The notes: generated from the sequence alone by a model not told the origin. Shown: positions 1 to 4,978, counted from the first letter of the stretch. The stretch is 6,283 nucleotides of DNA from JBOFDK01 sp051650305 (GCA_051650305.1 JBOFIT010000067.1:1-6283), one strand, 5' to 3'. Numbers and translations: made by a program.

Positions 1-115
1 TGCCTACAATTTTAATAATAATATCATTAACAAAGCAATAATCTATGGGATAGTAGCCAGTAGCCTATTAGTTAGTGCATCGTGTATATACTTAAGAAAG
101 CAAGAAGTCAAATAA
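1..115 (+). CDS. C-terminal end of a membrane protein, probably an ABC-2 / lantibiotic-immunity permease (partial)
   Basis: The reading frame that begins at base 2 is open to a TAA at 113-115 and gives 37 residues; the 5' part lies outside the window. It contains one hydrophobic segment (about IIYGIVASSLLVSASCIYL) followed by a short basic tail, RKQEVK. That is how many ABC-2 type permeases end, including LanE/LanG (MutE/MutG, CprB/CprC) immunity permeases. The frame is followed within a few bases by the SD of a histidine kinase of the type found next to such transporters. In Clostridioides difficile cprABCK the kinase also directly follows the last permease gene. The permease assignment rests on this context and on the shape of the tail, because too little sequence is present to recognise the family directly. 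Confidence 0.6.
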   Translation, partial: AYNFNNNIINKAIIYGIVASSLLVSASCIYLRKQEVK

Positions 116-117
116 GA

Positions 118-130
118 AAAGGATGTGATC
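118..130 (+). promoter_or_regulatory. Near-perfect Shine-Dalgarno site deciding the kinase start
   Basis: AAAGGATGTGATC matches 12 of 13 bases of the full complement of the 16S rRNA 3' end (AAAGGAGGTGATC). The ATG inside it (123-125) is followed at once by an in-frame TGA, so it cannot be the kinase start. The first start-capable codon at correct spacing in the kinase frame is ATT at 135, four bases after the site. ATG at 168 is much too far away to use it. Confidence 0.75.
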
Positions 131-134
131 AAAG

Positions 135-1046
135 ATTACACTCATCAATATTCTTGGTAGTGGCATCATGATGTTGCTTATCATATACATCTATATCTTA
201 AAAAGAGAAGTACGACATATTTCAAAGCAACTTACGCGTTGTAAGGAAGGTAGTGGAAAGAAAAATATTGATATGACACTTATTGATAAGGATATTGAGG
301 CACTAGCAGTAACAATCAATGAGTATATTACATTTCAAGAGAATCATAAGATAGATATTGAAGTGCGTGAACGTCAATTAAAAGACTCTATTGCAAGTAT
401 TTCACATGACCTAAGAACACCGCTGACATCGATTAAGGGATACCACGGATTATTAAAGAACACACCTTTTTCCAAGGAAGATGCGGAGTATATGGACATT
501 ATTCATAAGAAAGTAACGATGCTCGAAACACTCATCAATGATTTCTTTGAACTATCAATTTATGAATCAGATACGTATCAAATGGATATGAAGAGCGTGG
601 ATCTCACTGCCATTACAACAGAAGTACTGATGGAGCATTATAATATGATTCATACAAGTGCTATTACGTTTACAGCACATATTCCCAATACTCCTCTTTA
701 TATATGTGGAGATCGTATTGCGTGTGAAAGGATTATTCAAAACTTGATTTCTAACATGCTAAGATATGCAACCCATGAAGCCCTATTAACTTTAAAGAGA
801 GAGAATAATAAAATCTATTTAATAATGAAAAATCGGGCAGAAGAAATAAGTGAAGAAGTCATTCGCAATATGTTTGATAGGTTTTATAAATCAGACCAGT
901 CTAGATCACATAAAGGAACAGGGTTAGGACTTTATATCGTCAAAACTTTAGTAGATAAAATGAATGGAACAGTTAGTGCTAGAAATTGTTTGGATGGGTT
1001 TATTGAAATAAGTATAGAATTTCTGATAGACGAGTATAAGGAGTAA
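135..1046 (+). CDS. Sensor histidine kinase, CprK/LanK-like (antimicrobial peptide sensing)
   Basis: Membrane-bound sensor kinase that would phosphorylate a response regulator controlling the adjacent ABC transporter. From the ATT at 135 it has 303 residues; from the first ATG (168) it has 292. The ATT start is preferred because it sits under a near-perfect SD and restores a full N-terminal membrane helix (about residues 2-22). A short linker, including a conserved-looking MDKDIE-type stretch (here LIDKDIEAL), leads to the H box SISHDLRTPLTSIKGY with phospho-acceptor His91. The ATPase domain has an N box (QNLISNMLRY, 202-211), an F box (FDRFYKSD, 247-254) and a G2 box (GTGLGL, 261-266). The usual DxGxG G1 box is not visible, as in several small clostridial kinases of this type. 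No extracellular sensor domain is present, so it probably senses with its transporter or within the membrane. No response regulator follows; in C. difficile the CprK partner CprR is also encoded elsewhere. Kinase identity is firm; the peptide-sensing role is inferred. Confidence 0.92.
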   Translation: MTLINILGSGIMMLLIIYIYILKREVRHISKQLTRCKEGSGKKNIDMTLIDKDIEALAVTINEYITFQENHKIDIEVRERQLKDSIASISHDLRTPLTSIKGYHGLLKNTPFSKEDAEYMDIIHKKVTMLETLINDFFELSIYESDTYQMDMKSVDLTAITTEVLMEHYNMIHTSAITFTAHIPNTPLYICGDRIACERIIQNLISNMLRYATHEALLTLKRENNKIYLIMKNRAEEISEEVIRNMFDRFYKSDQSRSHKGTGLGLYIVKTLVDKMNGTVSARNCLDGFIEISIEFLIDEYKE

Positions 1047-1147
1047 GCAGAAACATTAGGAAAAGAATTGCATATTGATTTCAGGTAAATAAGCTACATC
1101 AATTATGACTACCACCAGCAACAGTATCCAGATAATTATGATGCTGG
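1047..1147 (+). other. Intergenic stretch with imperfect hairpin, no gene seen
   Basis: No credible coding sequence was found. The kinase frame stays open for 13 codons after its stop (ending at a TAA, 1086-1088), which may be chance or a decayed tail. An imperfect hairpin can form: CATCAATTAT (1097-1106) against ATAATT-AT-GATG (1132-1143), with CCAGCA (1115-1120) and TGCTGG (1142-1147) as an alternative pairing. No T-run follows, so this is not a convincing intrinsic terminator for the kinase operon. Confidence 0.35.
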
Positions 1148-1178
1148 AGCTACTTCTTGACAACTAAACTAAGTAGCT
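1148..1178. promoter_or_regulatory. 8-bp inverted repeat spanning the promoter (possible operator)
   Basis: AGCTACTT (1148-1155) and AAGTAGCT (1171-1178) are perfect inverted repeats separated by 15 bases. They bracket the -35 box, and the right arm ends one base before the -10 box. AGCTAC also occurs as a third copy at 1092-1097. No T-run follows, so a terminator is unlikely. Its position suggests a repressor site over the RNA/Abi_2 promoter, but no regulator is identified. Confidence 0.45.
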
Positions 1179-1185
1179 ATATAAT
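1157..1185 (+). promoter_or_regulatory. Perfect consensus sigma-A promoter for the Abi_2-associated RNA
   Basis: TTGACA at 1157-1162 and TATAAT at 1180-1185 are both exact consensus hexamers with an ideal 17-base spacer. Transcription should begin near 1191-1193, which is exactly where the sequence shared with the downstream copy (AACAGATCCTA) begins. A perfect promoter is unusual for an ordinary accessory gene and suggests abundant RNA. Confidence 0.85.
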
Positions 1186-1191
1186 AAAAAC

Positions 1192-1266
1192 AACAGATCC
1201 TATCAAGCCTATGCAATATATGTCAAATATATTGTATGCGTAACCTGATAGGCCTTTTGTTTTTTT
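1192..1266 (+). ncRNA. Structured RNA upstream of the Abi_2 gene, copy 1
   Basis: A short RNA of about 75 nt is predicted between a consensus promoter and a T-run. An outer stem pairs CCTATCA (1199-1205) with TGATAGG (1246-1252). An inner stem of 12 pairs, two of them G-U, joins 1210-1221 with 1227-1238 around the loop GTCAA. Unpaired AGCC and CGTAACC join the two stems. The segments AACAGATCCTA, AAGCCT, ATGCGTAAC and TAGGCC recur in the same order downstream of the gene (2178-2222). The outer stem changes from T-A to C-G between copies, a compensatory change that supports pairing. GCCTAT (1207-1212) could instead pair with ATAGGC (1248-1253), so two exclusive folds are possible. From memory, abiF-type genes have been linked to a conserved nearby RNA motif, but this could not be checked. 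It could act as an antitoxin-like partner of the protein, an attenuator, or both. Confidence 0.65.
1246..1266 (+). terminator. Terminator-like end of RNA copy 1 (probably leaky)
   Basis: The outer stem of the RNA closes at 1246-1252 and is followed by CC and then a run of eleven T interrupted by one G (1255-1266). This resembles an intrinsic terminator placed between promoter and gene. The SD AGGGGGA follows at once (1267-1273), so Abi_2 expression would depend on read-through, as in type III toxin-antitoxin loci. Confidence 0.6.
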
Positions 1267-1280
1267 AGGGGGATTTTCAC

Positions 1281-2150
1281 ATGAAAGAATCTAAACCATT
1301 TAAAAGCTTTGAAGAGCAGGTAGATTTACTTAGAGAAAGAGGGCTTATCATTGAGGATAGAGAGTACGCTCTCAGTATTTTAAAACAAATCAACTACTAT
1401 AGATTAAGTGGTTATACGCTGACTTTTCGTAAGCAAGATGTGTTTAATCGAGGTATTCGAATAGAAGATATTATGCAGCTGTATTATTTTGATAGCGAGC
1501 TAAGATCAGCTTTAATTTATGTATTGGATGCAGTTGAGGTAGCATTTAGGACACATATTGCATACCAACATTCAAAAGTTTATGGTCCACTAGGTTATAA
1601 AGAAGGGCATGGATTTGAGAATGGTACATACCACGACTATTTTCTAGAAGAGTTTGCCACGATAACAGGGTATGATAAAAAAGGAAATGATGCTTTTATT
1701 AAACATTACCGGGATGATTACAGCAATAACTTTCCTATATGGGTTGCAGTTGAACTCATTTCATTTGGAGCATTATCTAAGTTATACAATAACTTAGAGT
1801 ATCCTATAAGAAAAGAAATTGCTCAAACATATTATGGAATTCCAGCGGATTATATTCAAAATTGGTTACGAGGATTGGTTATTATCAGAAATATTTGTGC
1901 TCATAGAGGAAGATTATATAATAGACCTATTGCAAATAAGCCAAGGTTGTCAAAGCAAGACAATCAGTTAGGCATAAGAAATGATAGAGTATTTATCTAC
2001 ATCTTTATTCTTAAGAAAATGGTAATAGACAAACAGATTTGGTATACATTCATAGAGCAAATAGAATCAAGTATTGCTAAGTATCCATTTGTAAAATTAG
2101 AATACTTAGGATTTCCAACTAACTGGAGAGACCTATTAAAAGGTGAATAA
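1281..2150 (+). CDS. Abi_2 family (AbiD/AbiF-like) abortive infection protein
   Basis: Predicted phage-defence protein of the Abi_2 family (Pfam Abi-like), 289 residues, a normal length for the family. Family hallmarks run in order: an N-terminal FKSFEEQVDLLRERGL, then INYYRLSGYTLTFR (37-50), FDSELRSALIYVLDAVEVAFRTHIAY (70-95), FPIWVAVELISFGALSKLY (151-169), WLRGLVIIRNICAHRGRLYNR (195-215), and the C-terminal LGFPTNWRDLL (276-286). R203-NICA-H208 fits the Rx4-6H signature of HEPN ribonucleases, so RNA cleavage is a plausible activity; this is inferred from the family. The residue after His208 is Arg where many relatives have a second His (AHH). The ATG at 1281 is supported by AGGGGGA ending seven bases upstream. 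The gene lies between two related structured RNAs and behind a consensus promoter with a leaky terminator, suggesting that RNA controls or neutralises it. No recombinase or other defence gene is visible. Confidence 0.93.
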   Translation: MKESKPFKSFEEQVDLLRERGLIIEDREYALSILKQINYYRLSGYTLTFRKQDVFNRGIRIEDIMQLYYFDSELRSALIYVLDAVEVAFRTHIAYQHSKVYGPLGYKEGHGFENGTYHDYFLEEFATITGYDKKGNDAFIKHYRDDYSNNFPIWVAVELISFGALSKLYNNLEYPIRKEIAQTYYGIPADYIQNWLRGLVIIRNICAHRGRLYNRPIANKPRLSKQDNQLGIRNDRVFIYIFILKKMVIDKQIWYTFIEQIESSIAKYPFVKLEYLGFPTNWRDLLKGE

Positions 2151-2166
2151 ATTATTACAATATACA

Positions 2167-2172
2167 TACAAT
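2167..2172 (+). promoter_or_regulatory. Possible -10 box for RNA copy 2
   Basis: TACAAT lies five bases before the AACAG that opens the second RNA copy; in copy 1 the gap is six bases. The best -35 at 17-base spacing (TGAATA, 2144-2149, inside the end of the Abi_2 gene) matches TTGACA at only three positions. Copy 2 may therefore have a weak promoter of its own or be made as part of the Abi_2 transcript. Confidence 0.4.
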
Positions 2173-2177
2173 AGTAA

Positions 2178-2259
2178 AACAGATCCTACTAAGCCTCTTA
2201 ATAATGCGTAACGATGTAGGCCGGCGAGCTCACTAATCATATGATTAGTGGGCTTTTTT
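2178..2259 (+). ncRNA. Structured RNA downstream of the Abi_2 gene, copy 2
   Basis: This segment repeats the conserved blocks of copy 1: AACAGATCCTA (2178-2188), AAGCCT (2191-2196), ATGCGTAAC (2204-2212) and TAGGCC (2217-2222). The outer stem is CCTAC (2185-2189) with GTAGG (2216-2220), shorter than in copy 1 but with a compensating C-G pair. The long inner hairpin of copy 1 is missing: only seven bases (CTTAATA-like) lie between the conserved blocks. The conserved core is followed by a separate strong terminator at 2227-2259. It could be a second functional antitoxin-like RNA, a degenerate copy, or the leader of a gene since lost. Confidence 0.5.
2227..2259 (+). terminator. Strong intrinsic terminator after the Abi_2 module
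   Basis: AGCT (2227-2230) plus CACTAATCAT (2231-2240) pairs with ATGATTAGTG (2241-2250) plus GGCT (2251-2254). The 2231-2250 core is a perfect 20-bp palindrome, and six T follow at 2254-2259. This ends copy 2 and probably any Abi_2 transcript. Confidence 0.88.
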
Positions 2260-2304
2260 AGTGCAACAAGCATTCCCGATTTTAAAAAAACAGGGGGAGA
2301 CACC

Positions 2305-2333
2305 TTGAACAAAAGCAAAGAGTGGTACAAAAT
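2305..2333 (+). promoter_or_regulatory. Weak candidate promoter for the FAD oxidoreductase
   Basis: TTGAAC (2305-2310, four of six consensus positions) and CAAAAT (2328-2333, four of six) have a 17-base spacer. This would give a start near 2340, shortly before the SD at 2355-2362. A promoter is expected somewhere here because a strong terminator lies just upstream, but this match is poor. Confidence 0.25.
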
Positions 2334-2346
2334 AAGGAAATCATAG
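2305..2346 (+). other. Possible 13-codon ORF with a strong SD (leader peptide or remnant)
   Basis: TTG at 2305 follows AGGGGGAG (2292-2299) with good spacing and opens a frame MNKSKEWYKIRKS ending at TAG (2344-2346). The arrangement T/A-run, AGGGGGA, start codon echoes the one between RNA copy 1 and the Abi_2 gene. No homology is recognised, and it may be non-coding. Confidence 0.2.
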
Positions 2347-2369
2347 GAAGGTATGAGAGGAGCCACGTC

Positions 2370-3608
2370 ATGAAAGAATCTTATTGGATTGCCACAAGTA
2401 AAGGTGCAGTCTATCCACCAATAGAAGAATCAATACAAGCAGAATGTGTCATTGTGGGAGGTGGGATTACTGGTGTTACCACGGCGTACCTTCTAGCAAA
2501 GCAGGGGAAGAAATGTGTGCTTGTAGACTCAGGGGCTTTAGGAAGTGGTACCACGGGCTACAACACAGGTAAAGTTTCGTTTCTTCATGGGATTACGTAT
2601 TCGGAAATCAAGCATAAGTATGGCATACAGCGTGCCAAGGCTTACTATGACGCTAATTACCAGGCACTGCAATTAATCGCATCGACTATACAAGAAGAAG
2701 GCATCAGTTGTGGATTTGAGAAAGTGCCGGGGTACGTCTTCACAAGAGACCGAAAAATGCTTGGTAAAATCGTGGAAGAGTTTGAAGTGGCGAAAGAGCT
2801 GGGTATTCCTTGCACTTTAGAAAAAGCATTGGACATCCCACTACCGATTGAGGGGGCGCTGTGTTTTGAAAATCAAGCACAGTTTCATCCTAAGGCTTAT
2901 ATCGATCAGTTGGCAGCGAAAGCCAGTGCCTTAGGGGTGCAGATTTATGAGCATACACCTATCTTGAATATTAAAAGGGAAGTACCCTACACCCTTTACA
3001 CCGATAAAAATAAAAAAATTATCGCAGATCAAGTGATACTCTGCTCACATTTCCCTATGGCAGATTATAAGCCTTTCTTTTTAGGAAAGCTAGAAAGAGA
3101 GAAGTCCTACATCGTCGTAGGCGAAGTCAAAGAGCCTGTGGCGAAGGGGATTTATGTGAATATAGAAGAACCGAAGCGTAGTTTCCGAATGGTAAAAGAA
3201 GAAAACCGTACATTGATGGTTATAGGTGGTCAGCATTATAACGCAAAGCAACAGACACTAGATGAACAATGCCACTACAAAGCACTCAAGAAATACGGCA
3301 CCGATGTTTTTGACATTCAAAAGTACTGCTACGAATGGTCGGCTGAAGACTACGTAACAGTAGATCACCTGCCTTATATAGGCTACGTGGAGCAGAAGAG
3401 TGCATCCTTTTATGTAGCGACAGGCTTTTCAAAATGGGGACTGACTAACGGTACAGTAGCAGCCATGATTTTAAGTGATCTGACCCTAGGGAAGGACAAT
3501 CCCTTCGAGGAAAGCTTTGGCTTACAAAGTAGAGAAGCTTTACTGGCAAAAAAAGCGGAGGATTACTTGGGTCCAGAACTTTCGTGGCACAAAGAAGAAA
3601 AGCAGTAA
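2370..3608 (+). CDS. FAD-dependent oxidoreductase, DAO/DadA family (YhfW-like without Rieske domain)
   Basis: Predicted cytoplasmic flavoprotein of 412 residues that would oxidise an amine or amino-acid-like substrate; the substrate is unknown. The FAD Rossmann motif is VIVGGGITGVTTAY (27-40) with the ribose-binding acid Asp53 at the end of strand 2 (VLVDS). An SGTTGYNTGK stretch (59-68), a typical DAO QFHPKAYIDQL (171-181), WSAEDYVTVDHLPYIG (323-338) and the C-terminal flavin-contact motif ATGFSKWGLTNGT (350-362) follow. The sequence style recalls the DAO part of Bacillus YhfW, but the protein stops soon after that part and has no CxH...CxxH Rieske motif. The frame is open from 2322, but ATG at 2370 is preferred: GAGAGGAG (2355-2362) lies seven bases upstream and the usual MKESYWIAT start follows. 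Its last five codons and stop lie in the left arm of a terminator shared with a convergent gene. Confidence 0.88.
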   Translation: MKESYWIATSKGAVYPPIEESIQAECVIVGGGITGVTTAYLLAKQGKKCVLVDSGALGSGTTGYNTGKVSFLHGITYSEIKHKYGIQRAKAYYDANYQALQLIASTIQEEGISCGFEKVPGYVFTRDRKMLGKIVEEFEVAKELGIPCTLEKALDIPLPIEGALCFENQAQFHPKAYIDQLAAKASALGVQIYEHTPILNIKREVPYTLYTDKNKKIIADQVILCSHFPMADYKPFFLGKLEREKSYIVVGEVKEPVAKGIYVNIEEPKRSFRMVKEENRTLMVIGGQHYNAKQQTLDEQCHYKALKKYGTDVFDIQKYCYEWSAEDYVTVDHLPYIGYVEQKSASFYVATGFSKWGLTNGTVAAMILSDLTLGKDNPFEESFGLQSREALLAKKAEDYLGPELSWHKEEKQ

Positions 3609-3640
3609 AAAGTGAGACACTTTTTACTGCTTTTCTTCTT
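3592..3640. terminator. 23-bp perfect inverted repeat, bidirectional terminator overlapping two stop codons
   Basis: The arms 3592-3614 and 3618-3640 are perfectly complementary over 23 bp with a three-base loop (AGA). Each strand reads A-rich tract, GC-containing stem core (GCAGTAAAAAGTG), then T-rich tract, which is the form of a bidirectional intrinsic terminator. The stop codon of the plus-strand oxidoreductase (3606-3608) and that of the minus-strand OadG-like gene (3624-3626) occupy mirror positions, so both genes end with the same codons for EEKQ-stop. Confidence 0.92.
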
Positions 3641-3755
3641 CGTGATGCTTCGGAGCGAAGCACTTATTGAGAAGCTTGATCGTTAAGTAAAGAATGGCTA
3701 ATACGAGAAACATCGTACCCATTCCAAAAGCCATAAGTAAGAAACCTTGAGTCAT
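3624..3755 (-). CDS. OadG-like small gamma subunit of a Na+-translocating decarboxylase
   Basis: A 43-residue membrane protein, MTQGFLLMAFGMGTMFLVLA followed by ILYLTIKLLN and a charged tail ending HHEEEKQ. One hydrophobic helix (about residues 4-29) after a short MTQG start, with the GMGTMFLVLAIL pattern, is characteristic of OadG-type gamma subunits, which anchor and help assemble the decarboxylase Na+ pump. It is much shorter than classical OadG (about 80 residues) because the long Pro-rich tail is missing. The start is clear: AGGAGGTGA (3760-3768 on the complement) lies five bases upstream. That SD overlaps the TAG of the beta-subunit gene, so the two are probably translationally coupled, with 11 bases between stop and start. 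The last codons and stop lie inside the shared terminator stem. Confidence 0.85.
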   Translation of the reverse strand: MTQGFLLMAFGMGTMFLVLAILYLTIKLLNKCFAPKHHEEEKQ

Positions 3756-3766
3756 ACGCTCACCTC

Positions 3767-4888
3767 CTAAAGTAAATAAGCAAGGACAAGACCACCTGCA
3801 ATGACAGAAGCGATCTGACCAGCCACATTGGCACTAATAGAATGCATAAGGACGAAGTTGTGTGGATCTTCTTTTTGCGCCATTTTTTGAATGGTACGAG
3901 CAGACATAGGGAAAGCAGAGATACCTGCTGCACCAATCATAGGATTAATCTTATCTTTTCTAAAGAGATTGATAAGCTTGACGAAGCACACACCGCCGAT
4001 GGTATCAAAGATAAATGCCACAAGGCCTAAACCAATAATAAAGAAAGTACTAGGTGTGACAAAAGTATCAGCACGCATGGTGGAGGCGATAGCAAGCCCC
4101 AGAAGAATCGTTGTCACATTCACAAGCTCGTTTTGTGCAGATTGAGAGAGGCGTTCTACTACACCAGATTCACGAAGGAGATTACCAAACATCAAAAAGC
4201 CAATAAGTGGAATGGAAGCAGGAGCTACAATGCCAGCGATAAACGTAACGATAATAGGGAAGAGTAGGCGCGTTTTTTTAGAAATGGTTGCAGCTTCATA
4301 AGTCATACGAATACGGCGTTCTTTTTTTGTAGTGACAAGTTTAATAGCGAAAGGCTGGATGATTGGTACAAGGGCCATATAAGAGTAAGCAGCCACAGAG
4401 ATGGGACCAAGGAGATGAGGAGCTAGCTGACTGGATACAAAAATAGAAGTAGGGCCATCAGCAGCACCGATAATACCAATAGACGCGGCTGAACGTATGT
4501 CAAAGCCAAGGAGCATCGCCACGATGATGGTAAAGAAGATGCCAAACTGTGCAGCAGCGCCAAAGAAAATCATAAAGGGGCGTTGAAGCAAGGGACCAAA
4601 GTCAATCATGGCGCCGATACCTATGAATATAAGGAGTGGAAAGAGTTCCGTAGCAATGCCACTTTCAAAAAGTAAATCTAGGATACCTTGGACAAAGGTC
4701 CCCTCGAAAGTTTGAGAAATGGCACCTGAAAAAGGAAGATTCACCATGAGCACGCCAAAGCCCATCGGCAGCAAGAGGGTCGGTTCCATTTGCTTAGCAA
4801 TAGCAAGGTAGAGAAGCAAGCAACCAAGGAGGAGCATGAAAATTTGAGCAGGTGTAATCGCAAGTAAGTTTTGAAATAAAAGATCCAT
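3767..4888 (-). CDS. Beta subunit of Na+-translocating decarboxylase (OadB/MmdB/GcdB family)
   Basis: Integral membrane protein of 373 residues that couples decarboxylation of carboxybiotin to Na+ export. It has about nine to eleven hydrophobic segments. The family core is clear: GAADGPTSIF (141-150) with the Na+-site Asp144, LAPHLLGPISVAAYSYMALVPIIQP (155-179) and, near the C terminus, GAAGISAFPMSARTIQKMAQKEDPHNFVLMHSISANVAG, where Asn354 and Ser361 correspond to the conserved Asn/Ser region of OadB. Length is normal for the Gcd/Mmd branch. The start at 4888 is chosen over an ATG 12 bases upstream because the SD AGGATGGTGAT (4893-4903 on the complement) overlaps that first ATG and is well spaced for the second. 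An OadG-like gene follows. Biotin-carrier and carboxyltransferase genes are absent from the window, so the substrate (oxaloacetate, methylmalonyl-CoA, glutaconyl-CoA or other) cannot be assigned. Confidence 0.93.
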   Translation of the reverse strand: MDLLFQNLLAITPAQIFMLLLGCLLLYLAIAKQMEPTLLLPMGFGVLMVNLPFSGAISQTFEGTFVQGILDLLFESGIATELFPLLIFIGIGAMIDFGPLLQRPFMIFFGAAAQFGIFFTIIVAMLLGFDIRSAASIGIIGAADGPTSIFVSSQLAPHLLGPISVAAYSYMALVPIIQPFAIKLVTTKKERRIRMTYEAATISKKTRLLFPIIVTFIAGIVAPASIPLIGFLMFGNLLRESGVVERLSQSAQNELVNVTTILLGLAIASTMRADTFVTPSTFFIIGLGLVAFIFDTIGGVCFVKLINLFRKDKINPMIGAAGISAFPMSARTIQKMAQKEDPHNFVLMHSISANVAGQIASVIAGGLVLAYLL

Positions 4889-4954
4889 AGGTATCACCAT
4901 CCTATATAAAATAAGCTATCCATTGTTATGTATATTCAGCAGGATGAAATCTAT

Positions 4955-4978
4955 ATCTTATTTTTAAGATTTATTATA
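4955..4978 (-). promoter_or_regulatory. Possible -10 box and AT-rich inverted repeat upstream of the decarboxylase operon
   Basis: On the minus strand TATAAT occupies 4973-4978, but no good -35 is seen at 16-18 bases. The predicted start falls in ATCTTA-TTTT-TAAGAT (4955-4970), a six-bp inverted repeat that could be an operator or simply AT-rich noise. The resulting leader would be about 75-80 nt, with no other recognised element. Confidence 0.3.

Noticed and set aside
1178..1267. Flanking repeats read as ends of an insertion sequence around the Abi_2 gene
   Set aside because: The repeats are direct, structured and next to promoter and terminator signals, and no transposase or target-site duplication is visible, so RNA genes fit better.
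2136..2366. Minus-strand ORF of 76 codons
   Set aside because: It runs antisense through the end of the Abi_2 gene, RNA copy 2 and the terminator; its sequence resembles no known protein and it has no convincing SD.
2369..2382. Thirteen-base identity (CATGAAAGAATCT) between the starts of the oxidoreductase and Abi_2 genes (1280-1292)
   Set aside because: Both simply encode MKES after the start codon; similarity ends there, so chance is the simplest explanation.
3445..3663. Minus-strand ORF of 72 codons
   Set aside because: It is antisense to the oxidoreductase end and overlaps the OadG-like gene in another frame; it is a shadow of real genes.
3842..4145. Two plus-strand ORFs (62 and 84 codons)
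   Set aside because: Both are antisense to the well-supported decarboxylase beta-subunit gene and show no protein-like features.
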